NCBI GenBank assembly: GCA_951802425.1
Contig: OX637800.1
Span: 3,224,001 to 3,288,000 of the forward strand
Source: Clavaria fumosa
Lineage: Eukaryota; Basidiomycota; Agaricomycetes; Agaricales; Clavariaceae
Direction: 5' to 3'
Length of the DNA: 64,000 bases
Below are positions 1 through 10,899 of the stretch, in pieces (position 1 is the first letter of the stretch; each line of letters starts with the position of its first letter). Both the position numbers and the translations under genes were made by a program. The notes under the pieces are model-generated. The model was given only the letters and a program-made list of their open reading frames with translations, was not told the DNA's origin and did not search any database.

Positions 1-319
1 GGCAGAGGCAGGTGGCGGCAGCAGGGCAGGTGGCACGTAGCAGCAGAAGGGCGGGCGGCGGGTCACCGTGGCGGCAGCAGGGCAGGCGGCACGTAGCAGC
101 AGAAGGGCAGGCAGCGGGTGGCGGCAGCAGGGCGGGTGGCAGGCATCAGCGAGTGGGATGCATGATGGCAAGAGTGATGCATGATGTGTGGTGGCATCAT
201 GCATCATCTCCCTCTGGGTGATGATGCATCCTCACCATTCGCAAACTTACTGTCATCTATGCATCACACACTTACTGTAATTACCATAGATTAATGCATT
301 AATTTACTTGAATCGCCTG
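1..319 (-). mobile_element. End of a foldback DNA element, truncated by the window edge
   Basis: Positions 1-319 are the reverse complement of the left end of the foldback element at 38189-40771. Both have a GC-rich minisatellite of GGCAGCAGGGCGG type, then a shared unique segment rich in ATGCAT, and end at the same point (CGCCTG here, CAGGCG there). Beyond 319 the two copies differ, which marks the element boundary. The short reading frames over the minisatellite are by-products of repeat composition and not genes. Only one terminus is visible, so the second end and the target duplication cannot be checked. Confidence 0.8.
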
Positions 320-406
320 ATCCATTTTATAGATCCCACAATACTTTGTAGTTACTTCTCCCACCCTCACTCTTTACACAACACACAAATAGCTGTCCAA
401 TTGCTC

Positions 407-1157
407 TGTCACACCTGTGCTGCTCCCTTTGGGTCCAGACCGGAAATACTATCTCTGGTTCTGGATCTCCAATAGTTCGTACCTTGTGCCTTGGTACCTG
501 AGGGTACCTGCCCCTGGCACAGGGCAGGCACCAAGTCCACTTCCAGGGATAAGTCCCCAATGGTGATTCCAGATTCTGCTCTGAGATCCTGACCCATTGT
601 CATGGCCTTCATAGTTACTTATCAGGAACTGGCTAGATGTAGTTTACTTACAATCTATTAAGTGCCATCTGTGTAGTTGCTTGGTGGCAAAGCCACCAAC
701 TTGATAGTAGTAATCTGCAAATTTCGGATCATGATCCTGATCCCAGTTTCTGCCCCAATGTTCCATAACTAGTCTTGCAACATATCTCTGAGACAGATCC
801 TGTAGTTACTATCTTTGATCCCAGTAGCTAGTTATGCCTGGGACTCATAGTATATAAACCCTGTACTTTTGTAGTTCATCCAGCAGTCCAGATACTTCGT
901 TTACACTCTCATCTGTAATCTACCCATTGTCTCTCCTCATTGTTTGGACTTCAAGTCCAACCTGATCATCTCTGTCTGGAAACTATTTTCCAATAATCCA
1001 TAACTCCAAAAACCAGGACACTTGGACTACATTGTTTCAATACATTCACCAAGTCCCACCCGAACCCCAAAGTCCAAATTCTGGCAGGCCCAGAATCCCA
1101 ACTGACATCCAACCAGACTTCATTCTGACCTCCAACCCTCCAAGCACGATCATAACA
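407..1157 (+). repeat. 5' LTR of element A, with promoter
   Basis: This 751-bp LTR pairs with 19642-20401. A TATA box, TATATAAA, lies at 851-858. The motif CAGTCCAGATAC starts 33 bases downstream (884-895) at the expected transcription start and is the complement of the primer-binding site just after the LTR. Many differences from the 3' LTR are of CCA-versus-CTG type, as expected when an ancestral CCG decays independently on the two strands. Confidence 0.92.
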
Positions 1158-1159
1158 GT

Positions 1160-1171
1160 GTATCTGGACTG
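1160..1171 (+). promoter_or_regulatory. Self-priming primer-binding site of element A
   Basis: GTATCTGGACTG lies two bases after the 5' LTR. It is the exact 12-base reverse complement of 884-895 in the LTR. No TGG-starting tRNA-type primer site is seen here. The arrangement matches Tf1/sushi elements, in which the 5' end of the element RNA folds back and primes its own minus-strand synthesis. Confidence 0.8.
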
Positions 1172-1196
1172 ACACCTTTGTAGTCCTCCAATCAAT

Positions 1197-1638
1197 ATGT
1201 CCTCAGAACAACCCTGTTGTAGCACCCATTTAAACCCAGTCTGTAGTTGACCCCTGTCCCCCAGGGACCTGGAGGCTGATGCCCCACTTTCTGCAACCCC
1301 AAGCGAAGTCTCGACTCCCAATGTCACCACCCCAACCAGCTGAGACCCCACAGCAGCCCCACCCAATCTTGCCAAAGCTATCTGGGCCCTCGTAGAGTCC
1401 ACCAAGGACAAGGGCTCGTCACGGTTGAGAGTCAGGGAACCCGAATGCTTTGACAGGTCCAACCCCCATGAACTCTGTAGTTTTCTGGTCTAATGCAAAT
1501 TAAATTTCCAGGACTGGCCAAACATCTTCCAGAGGGACTCAGTAAAAGTCAATTTTGCCATCTCCTTCCTCCAAGGTATGGCCCTTGAATGGTTCGAACC
1601 AGCCCTCCTTGGAGAAGCTCCAGAAGAAGATTGGCTCA
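1197..1638 (+). pseudogene. gag of element A, N-terminal part (split by element B)
   Basis: The reading frame opens at ATG 1197 and runs to the B insertion. Near its end it has the typical gypsy capsid signature (FLQGMALEWFEPALL). Two in-frame TGA codons fit CGA (Arg) ancestors, and one TAA near 1490 sits where a Gln codon (CAA) fits. The frame continues after B at 13563: with B and one TSD copy removed, the text runs from EEDWL into KDLGLFLQEL without a shift. The capsid is structural, packages element RNA and has no host role. The start is inferred from the first ATG after the primer site. Confidence 0.85.
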
Positions 1639-3025
1639 TGTCAGGACCCATCCATTTTTCCCTTGCCCAAACCGACTTTACCAGCACCTACGAACCTCCC
1701 AACATCCCTCTACAACCTTGTGAACTCCTCTACACACTTCCGGAACCCGCCATCTCCTTCCAGAAGCCTCCCCGACCTTTTCCGCGTTCACACGACACTC
1801 GCGACTATCATACTCTACTTGCATCACCTCCTGCCACCTTACCCTACATGTGTCTACCACCTGAACCTGCCAAATCGAGGCGTGACATGCAGTTATGCAA
1901 TCTTCCTCAGCTGGCATGTGACTTGCCATGCAGCACCACTGACGCCACTAGCGTTGCCCGCGTTACCAGCGTTATCCATGTGACTTCCGCCCAAGCGTCA
2001 CCTGTGTCACTACCAGCATCCACATGACTGCATGCATGGACCTCGCAACCTTAACGATGAAACACACCGCCGATGGCCAGTTGAGCACTACTTTGAATTA
2101 TACTTCCTTTCTTCTCCCCAGTCATCTATAACTATGATAATTATGACCAAAGCATCTCTTCGTAACTATAGTTACCCATATGATTATTTAACTAAGTCGT
2201 GACCCATGACTGGTCAGGTTCATGACCTTACTTATGTTTCCCTTACCCCTTGCAACCTTAGTAGAACATGTCCATAGTCACTTTATGACTGACCATACCC
2301 CGTACTACTATAGTTCTGTCACTTGGCGACCTCTGTACTTTTCCTTTTCTGTTATACTCTCTGTATGTATGTATATAAAGTCTCGCATGTACTTAGAGTA
2401 CTCCAGACTTGATATTGATGCACTTTGGTTTAAGCTTGAGGCCACGACGCCCTTTGAGCTTGGAACCATTGCAATTGATAGGTCTTGTCTCTCTTGGTGA
2501 CCTCAAGATCGTCAAGACACTTCTACTCTATTCTAACTTGTCCTCTGCGCTTGTATAAACTTGCGCGCTTAAGTATTCTCTTTTATTCGTCCTGATACTG
2601 ATTCCTTCAAACCCCACAGGTTCTCTCGTTGGTTGACAAAGTCATTGCATTCACCGATATACTTTTCGACATCATTGCGACCATCTGCGACTCTCTCAAC
2701 ATCATCTATTTCTCTCTCCTCGTCTATTTCTTCCTTTACATTTCGTCGGTCAACTTCGCAACCTTCTCAACATTATCTATTTCTCTCAACTTGTCTTTTT
2801 CCCTCTTTATACTTCATCTACCGACTTCGCAACCTTCTCAATGATGTCTCCCTCCTCTTTACTTGTTTCTCTTCATTCTCACATTCTCTTAGACATCCTC
2901 GCGACCTTCCGGGACTGAGCATTATCGACTGTGCTCAACAGTTGATTGGTCTTAGCGAGTTTCTAGAACTGGTCACCAACAAGTTGACCTTCGGTATTAC
3001 TTATGAGACAGGACAGGCCCTAACA
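1639..3025 (+). repeat. 5' LTR of element B, with promoter
   Basis: This 1387-bp LTR begins TGTCAGGACCC and ends CCCTAACA. The 3' copy is 1389 bp once H is removed. TATATAAA at 2373-2380 is followed 32 bases on by AGACTTGATATT (2405-2416), which complements the primer-binding site at 3027-3038. The two LTRs differ largely at CpG sites. For example, TTGTGAA here (about 1718) faces TCACAAA in the 3' LTR (about 11097), as if an ancestral TCGCGAA had decayed on opposite strands. Confidence 0.93.
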
Positions 3026-3026
3026 T

Positions 3027-3038
3027 AATATCAAGTCT
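3027..3038 (+). promoter_or_regulatory. Self-priming primer-binding site of element B
   Basis: AATATCAAGTCT begins one base after the LTR end. It is the exact reverse complement of 2405-2416, the predicted RNA 5' end 32 bases past the TATA box. Twelve paired bases next to the LTR fit the Tf1-type self-priming model better than a tRNA primer. Confidence 0.82.
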
Positions 3039-3078
3039 CCCCTCGCCCCACCACTCAACACCTGGATAACACCCTATT

Positions 3079-5086
3079 ATGTCTTCCAGTCACACTCCTC
3101 CCCAACCAACCACTCATCACTTCCAGACATGTACAGGTAGCCACACAATCACTCCATTGATTTTGGAGACTACTCGCAAGCCGCCTACCACCATTCAAGA
3201 GTGACCCACGTCTGTCGTTCAATCACAGCCCGAAGAACCTGCCCAAATTGCACCTAGCCACGCTTCGTTCCCCTGTGAAGAAGCCGAGTCCCTTGTGGAA
3301 CAGTTTGGCTACCCGCACTTCAACCATCCTCGCCACCACACTTACCAAATCCTCAACAATACTTGCTGTCAGTATGAAACGGGGACCCTTGATGAAGAAC
3401 TAGCCTACCTCATCGAAACAATGAATCTCTACAAGGCATTGGTATGATTGACGGATGGATTCTGTGCTAACCCACAAAACCAATTGTACGAGAGTCAGCG
3501 ACAGTATCCAGGGACAACTGACTGTGGAGTTCCCACCCCTCCTGACCTGGATACCCCCTTGCGACCTCCGAGACAGATTCAACCCGCCAGAGGATTCTGG
3601 GATATGGCCCCACTCTTCCAGGTCGTGGCCCAATCTCTTCAGAATTTCATGAATCCTGCCCCACCTGATGAGTGACCTGCCATTGTCTCTAGGATCCCAA
3701 GGTACACCGCCCCCCGTAGCAGCTGGCCCACTTGGACACAACCAGCCACTACTCCGAGCAGGGCACTCCCTCACGACCCTATAGAGACCGAAGCAATGCT
3801 TCAGCCTGCCCCTCATCTCGAAGTACTGGTCAGACCCTTCCGTATTTCTCAAACGGAAGTACGACCAGTACCCCTGATGGAAACGCGACCAGCATCCCCC
3901 CCCCCCCCCCCCGTCTCAGGCTGAAGCCACACAGGACCCCCCGATCCCTCCTATGCCTCCACACCTTGCCGCCACACTTCGAGATGAGACCCCTGGTACC
4001 CACCACCACCACTACTATTACCAGGCCCCTCCCTCCGAAGGACCATTGGCTCGAGATGCCTTCGCTCGAGAATCCAAGCTTGATACTATGCGTCCCAAGC
4101 CGTTCAACAGTCACGATCGACGCAAGTGGAAGCCCTTTGTCATGGAATGCCTTATGACTTTCTTCGTGAAACCTGTAACCTTCCAGGGAGACCATGAGAG
4201 GGTTACTTTCGTGGCCTCTTACCTCACGGACACTGCACAGAGCCACTACACCTCCCTCCTTCAATTCAATGCCGAACATCCGGCCCTACACTCCTGGGAA
4301 GGATTCATCCGCGAGTTTGGAGGAATGTTTGGAGTAGTTAACACACAGATTGAAGTGGACCAGAACCTCCGCATGTTGCAGATGGGTGAAAACGAATGGT
4401 TCTCAAACCATATTATACGCTTCGAGTCTTTTGCCTTCGAATCCAATTGGAATTCCGCTGCTCTACAATTGGAACTCTATTGTTCGCTGTCCATGCGCAT
4501 CAAAGAGGCCATGAAAGTTATTCCACGACCTACAATGTACCAAGAACTTCGAGATTTAGCGATGCAAATAGACCAGAGGCACTGGGAGTATGAGAGTGAG
4601 ACTCACCAAACTCAAATCCGCACTAACCCTCCTGCTCCTCATCCTCCTGCTCAACAAGGCAGAAGTCATCCCTTTACTCAACAAGGCGGAAATCACAACC
4701 TTCAAACAATGTCGTGACCCTATCCCGCTACTAGCAACCCTACGACACCCCGTCCAGCTACAGGAAACCCCGTGACCACACCGCGATCCGCCAATCCACC
4801 TCGCCAACCAAATCCAAATCCGAATCTGCCCTACGTCCCCCTTAGCAACGAGGAATGAGAATGATGACATCAAGGAAATTTGTGTCTGAGATGTGGGAAA
4901 CCCGGACATTATAGCACTACTTGTCCCGATCGATGAGTAACAGGATGAGCTGTGTTTATGCTGGAAGAAAGAGAGGAAGACTTCCAGGAAATGTATGAAG
5001 TTGAGGAAGAAGTGGAAGAGCATGAGGATGACCTGCACGAAGAGTTAAACGACGAAGCGGCTCAGGAGCTTCCGGGGGAACTCTGA
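3079..5086 (+). pseudogene. gag of element B
   Basis: The frame opens at ATG 3079 and carries TGA codons near 3223, 3445 and 3673. It changes phase across a run of 17 C at 3896-3912. The longest open piece (to 4717) contains the capsid core (WEGFIREFGGMFG, then MGENEWFSNHIIRF). A CCHC zinc knuckle (C-X2-C-X4-H-X4-C) lies near 4883-4924. Three TGA codons (4856, 4862, 4865) fall within four codons just before the knuckle, where the family has an Arg-rich stretch. More TGA lie at 4715, 4934, 4946 and 5084. The protein would assemble the element particle. The exact gag/pol boundary is uncertain. Confidence 0.8.
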
Positions 5087-8000
5087 GTTACGACGACAAA
5101 CCAACCCCCATACTCGCGCAGGCTGCGACTAGTCTCTCCTCTCCTCAGTCTCCTTGTGACTTTTCTAATACGCCTATTGCTTCCCAGTCCTCCCAATCTT
5201 TCCTCATAAAAACGCAAATACCAGATTTTGGTTCAATTCCTTGTTGACTGCGGCACATCAATGAATTTTATCGATTTTACCCTTGCGAACACCCGTCCAA
5301 ACCTTCTAATGCCACTCCCACAATCCCTATCTCTTCAATACTTCGACAGAAGTTCTTCCAACTCCAATATCACGCATTACATCCTCACTAATACAAAGTT
5401 CCCTGATGATACCATCCAATCTATCAAATTCCTTGTTACTAAAACTCATCCCCTTACTCCCATTGTTCTAGGGCTCGACTGGTTGCGATCCTGGAACCCT
5501 AGGATCAATTGGACCAATCTCTCCCTTAGTTTTGGACAAACAGCCTGCTCCGCGACTATTCCCCTCACCATTCTGGATGCGAAACCCCCGAGTAAACCCT
5601 CCCTCGACCTTGCGAACTCGACCCCAAAACCCCCTAAACCCTTACGAGTTCAACTGGTTAAGGCCACCACACTTTGCCGCTTAGAGCAACAAGGAGAATT
5701 CATAGGTCTCCTATACTTCCAACCCGTGAACAACCCCTACGACAACGAATCAATACTCATGAATTCTGCGACCACCCAAACCTCTCCCCCGAACCCAGAA
5801 GAAATAGTTTCACAAGAGTACCACGAATACATGGACGTATTTTCCGAAGCCTTAGCCTGGGAACTACCTCTGCACCACAACTACAACCACCAAATCGAAC
5901 TTGAGGAAGGCGTGACACCTCCTCATGGGAAACTATACAACATGTCAGAAGTGGAATTAAAAACGTTGAAGGATTATTTGGACAACATGTTGGAAAAAGG
6001 CTTCATTCGGCCATCAAAGTCACCTGCAGGCACACTGGTACTCTTTGCGAAAAAGAAAGATGGAAGCCTTCATCTCTGTGTCGATTACCGGGGCCTCAAC
6101 AAGATAACCCGAAAGAATTGCTACCCAATCCCCCGAATCAAGACCCTCGTCGACCAATTATGATCAGCCGAAGTCTATTCAAAAATCGACCTTCGTGCTG
6201 GGTACAATAACGTGAGGATAGCTGAAGGAGACGAATGGAAGACTGCTTTCTGCACTTGCTATGGCGTGTTCGAGTATCTTGTCATGCCTTTTGGACTCAC
6301 GAACTCACCCACAACCTTTCAGCACCTTATGAACGATATCTTCCATGATTTAGTCGACATCAATGTAGTCGTCTACCTCAACAACATCTTGATCTACTCG
6401 GATAATATCAAAGAACATCACAACCATGTCCGAGAGGTCCTATGACGACTACGCAAGGTGAACCTACACGCACAACCCGAGAAGTGTGATTTCCACACCA
6501 CGACAGTTGAATACCTTGGAGTTATAGTATCCCCTGATGGAATCGCGATGGACCCTTCAAAGATTCAGGCCATCCTCAGCTGGCCCATACCCATGAAGAT
6601 TTGCGACCTCCAGAGCTTTTAGGTTTCACTAATTTCTACTGGAGATTCATTGACAATTATTCAGGCATCGTTATTCCACTTACACAACTCCTCCACAAAG
6701 ATACACCTTGGAAGTGGAGCCCGCGATGTCAACAAATCTTCGAAACTCTCAAGCAAGCCTTTACCAAAGCTCCCGTCCTCTGACACTACAACCCCGACCA
6801 CCCCATTACCCTAGAATGCAATGCTTCTGATTACGCCATAGCAGCCATTCTCTCCCAAACCGATCCTGTGACTAACGAGCTATGTCCTATTGCCTTCCAC
6901 GCATGTACGATGATTGCCGCAGAACTCAACTACGACATTTACGACAAAGAGCTCCTTGCAATACATGAAGTGTTCAAGCAATGGAGAGCGTACCTCGAAG
7001 GTGCGAGATACCAAATCCAAGTTTTCTCTGATCACAATAACTTGTGATATTTTACCACCACAAAGCAACTCAGCCACCAACAGGCCCGTTGGGCAGAGTA
7101 TCTTTCCAGTTTCGACTATGTGATTCATTATCGAGCAGGAAAGTTAGGCACAAAACCGGATGCCCTCACATGACAACCCAACATCTATCTGAAGAAGGCT
7201 GATCAACCTGTGACCAACGCACAAAATAACAAGGTCGCAATACTGCTGGAACTCCTTCAAGCAGCCGTCATACTCAACAAAGAGGCTCCATTCTCACGAA
7301 TCCGACATGCTCCTCACGACCTTTACTTCTCCAAAAAGTCTCAAGATGCTTCACAAGGTCGTGATAAGGCATTCTCACTTTCACCTGATGGTTCACTATT
7401 ACTTCAAGATGGCAAAATATATGTTCCCGACCACGACTCTCTCCAATTCAATATTCTATGCTCCAACCATGACCACAAACTACGAGGACATCCAGGTATA
7501 AGGAAGACAACCCAGCTAATAAATAGGTTGTTTTTCTGGCCAGGACTCAGAAAGGACGTAACCACCTATGTCCGTGGTTGTCACATCTGCGCAAGGGCAA
7601 AACCCATCCGACACAAACCCTACGGACTCCTCAAGCCCTTGCCCATAGGCGAGCGACCTTGGTCTTCGATCTCGATGGACCATATCGAAGCCCTCCCCCT
7701 CTCTGCGACCTTTGACTCAATTCTTGTTATCATCTGCCGACTTATGAAGCAAGCAATTTTTATCTCCTCCAACACTACCAACACCACAAAGGAACTAGCC
7801 CAGCATTTCGTCACCCACGTCTTCTCAAAACACAGGCTACCTGTGGATATAGTGTCGGATAGAGGGAGATTATTTGTTTCCAAGTTTTGGTCTTTGTTAT
7901 GTCAAGCTCTGGATATTACTTTAAATCTCTCCACAGCTTACCACCCGGAGACCGACGGACAAACAGAGTGAGTCAACCAGATCTTAGAACAATACATCCA

Positions 8001-8739
8001 AATATATACGAACTATCAGCAAGACGACTGGACCTACCAACTCCCACTCACTGAGTTCGTATATAATAATACCCCACACAATGCGACTGGCATCTCCCTG
8101 TTCTTCATGAACAAAGGATACAACCCTTGGCTTACGATTTCTCTCAATGACATACCTGCGCACAAGGCCCACATGGTCGCGACTGATCTCAAGATCCTCC
8201 ACCAGCACTTATGAGATCAAATCAAGGTTGCGAACGAGGCCTACTCATGCTTTGCAGACCAGAAGAGAGAAGTCATGCTGGATTGGAAGGAAGGGACTAA
8301 AGTTTGGTTAGATTTGCGAAACGTGAAGATGAAGAGACCGATGAAGAAACTGGATTTGAAACGAGCCGGACCTTTCTCTATACTTGCGAAAGTTTCGACT
8401 CATGCTTATCACCTCCAGTTGCCAAAATTGATGCAAGGAATTCACAATGTCTTCCATGTTTTGTTACTCGAGAAGGTCTATGATGAAGCCTTCCCCCAGC
8501 GACAACAGCAACCCCCACCCCCTATCAAAATCAACAGCGAACAACACTATGAAGTTGCTGACATACTAGATTCTCGAAGGAAGGGTAGGAAAGTGCTCTA
8601 CCTCGTACGTTGGGAAGGTTACAGACCCAAGGACAACACCTGGGAGCCCATTGAATCACTTTCCAGCTCTAAGGAACTCTTAAAGGAATTCCACACAACC
8701 TACCTGGAGAAACCCCACACGACCCATGCAACTCAATAA
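5087..8739 (+). pseudogene. pol of element B: protease, RT, RNase H, integrase, chromodomain
   Basis: The protease reads DCGTS where DSGTS or DTG is usual, followed by ILGLDWL-like text. The RT has the LPXP-like lead-in and [11 protein letters not shown], but the catalytic YXDD box reads YLNN (6374-6385): both Asp codons became AAC by G-to-A changes in CpG context. RNase H (NASDYAIAA, YDKELLAI), an integrase zinc finger with core (GHPGIRKT, HICARAK, DRGRLF, HPETDGQTE) and a C-terminal chromodomain (YLVRWEGY...NTWEP, about 8600-8650) follow. TGA replaces Arg at 6161, 6443, 6781, 7045, 7171, 7969 and 8212. One base is missing near 6618, where the frame changes. The frame also changes around 5085-5225. 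It ends at TAA 8737. Confidence 0.92.
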
Positions 8740-8810
8740 TGGAAAAACCCCGCATGACCCACGCAACTCAATAATGGAAAAACCCCACATGACCCACACA
8801 ACTCAATAAT
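8707..8810 (+). repeat. Three tandem 35-bp repeats at the pol stop codon
   Basis: The unit GGAAAAACCCC..CATGACCC is present three times (about 8707-8740, 8741-8775, 8776-8810). The first copy encodes the last residues of pol and its stop. The copies differ mainly where CG in one reads CA or TG in another. Confidence 0.8.
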
Positions 8811-8904
8811 TTTCCTTGCCCCCTTTTCGTTTGTCTTCACATTCTCATTCCGGATTTCACAGCAATTCATATACACAATAAAATTCCAACAAGAAAAATT
8901 TTAT

Positions 8905-10899
8905 TTACTGGTCACGAGCCTTTTCCTTCCCCTTTTGCGACCCTTCCGCCTCATCTACCTCTTCCACATTGGGACTTTTCTCCTCCATCTGCTCTCCCTC
9001 CTCCTCCTCAATCAATCGCCTGGTCTGGTCCACTTGCGGGAACCCCATTAACTCGGCCCGTAATCAATCTTGTTCCTTATCCACCCATTTTGTCACCAAT
9101 GACAACTCCACCCCACTCGATAACTTATGAAATAGCTCTTCATAACCGAAGAACACCACTTCTAAACCACGATGCCCCCGTGCGCAGAATTCGCTGATTC
9201 GTCCACATAACGCCAGCAAAACCCCGTCCATCCCTAGCAGACTGTCAAACATCAACTCACTTTTAAATCCAACAAGTCACTTTCTTTCTTTCTCCCCATG
9301 CGACTTTTCTAAAACACTCCTCATCTCCTGCGATTCTCCCCACGCTTCCTCTAATATCTTCAACGATTCTGAAAACAAAGATCAACATATTTCGACCATC
9401 ATAATTACGGGACTTACCCTTGTAGTCTCCTCGCGACTTCTCCAACTCAAGTCGCACCTCTTCCAACTCGCGTTGCGTTCCCCGGAGATTGACCTCTTGT
9501 TCTAATAAGGAAAAGAAGAAATAAGTTTAAGTATGCATAAAAAACAAATAAAACTCACCTTGCCATTCCCCATGGAGAGCCTCGAAATCTTTCTCCACCT
9601 CCTCCTTCCACGCCATCAACTCCGTGACCTTTGCATCCACCTCACTGGATGCGGACACCTTCGTCGAGTCCACTCCCATCTCCTTAACCTCTCTGCCCTT
9701 CCCTATAGACTCGCGACTTTAGTAAAGTCGCGGAATACCAGGAAAATATTGGAACTTACCCTTTCCGCCCTTTCGTGTCTCTCTCCCCCTCACTATCTCC
9801 AAATCTCGATGCGCCTCCTTCAACTTTTCATCTTGCCCTGGATGATACAAAATTTTAATTGGCGACATGGTAACATAAAAAGCAATTACTTACTCCAGTA
9901 ATCCCTCTGGAGGATTTCGAAATTCCTTTCGAATTCCTCGAGTTCGTCCCTTACCGTGGCCAACTCCACCTCCAGCTCCACCTCCCTCGAGGACTTTGGC
10001 ACCCACACTATCTTCTGTGTGGGCTCTGCGACTTGCCATCGGAGCGTCACGAGCTCCCTCTCAAGATCGACCCTTGGGACCAAAGTCCCCGCAACCTTCT
10101 CCTCTTCCCCCACCAACTCCCTCAACAACGACAGCTTGACAATTCGCCTTTTTGACGGACCGGGCGTTGGCGACCGTGACCTCGCCCTTGTCCGCTTCCC
10201 GCGTCCTGCCCGTGTCGGAGTCTCCGGGACTGGTAAAGTGGGGAGTTTTGCCCCCATGCGACTCGCAACCATCGGTGTTGTCACCACTGCCATCGTCGAC
10301 CCTTCCGCACCCTTCAGCGCCTTGTCAATCTTCGCATCATCCCACCCGTACTTGCTCTTAACGTGCCATCGACGGAAATCCTGGACCCACGAGCATTTCC
10401 CACAGTCTTCAGTGCATTGACGACATTTGCCAGCAGCACTGCGCTCGCACTGCCAGCTCTTTGCGATGCAATTGTCGCAATCCTAAAACTTAATGATTAG
10501 AAAATGAGGATGGAGAAAAGAACTTTTACACACCTCCTGTTCCATCCCATTCCACTCCTTGTTCTCCTTCGCTGATCTGATTTTTTTCCATGCCTTTAAG
10601 AACTCTGCAGGTGACGGATCTTCTGCACCCGTGACGTTGCCCCTCATCTCGCTAGGGCTCGCAACGTTCCCTGCCGCTTCATTCGTACCCATGACCTCAC
10701 CTCGCGTCTTACTAGAACCTGCAACCTCCCGAATGCGTGCACATCGCGCCCATTCCGCAGCCTGTTGAGCCAGAGCGTCGTCCAAGATGTTCCGATTTAG
10801 AATCGGCTCCATTTCCTCGAATATGCGCATTTCACGCATGACCTTGGATTCGTCCTTGTTGTTTTTGGGTTCATGTTGTTTGACGGCGGCAGAGACCAT
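8905..10899 (-). pseudogene. Antisense multi-exon gene of element B: Zn2Cys6-like cluster plus coiled coil
   Basis: On the minus strand, six exons join in phase: 10899-10534, 10482-9894, 9837-9760, 9702-9559, 9501-9418 and 9368-8905. The introns are 49-57 bases and have GT and AG ends. The conceptual product is 574 residues. Exon 2 opens with six Cys spaced C-X2-C-X6-C-X7-C-X2-C-X6-C, which fits the fungal Zn(2)-Cys(6) consensus. A basic Ser/Pro segment (KRTRARSRSPTPGPSKRR) and long heptad-rich, Glu/Lys-rich coiled-coil stretches follow, then an acidic tail (about 8950-9000). Only two in-frame stops occur, both TGA at Arg-compatible sites in the last exon. The start lies 118 bp from the 3' LTR. 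A DNA-binding or regulatory role is inference. No homologue was searched. Confidence 0.72.

Noticed and set aside
1555..2027. Plus-strand ORFs of 142 and 149 codons
   Set aside because: They start in gag of A and run into the LTR of B; the same frames recur in the other LTR (11017-11406).
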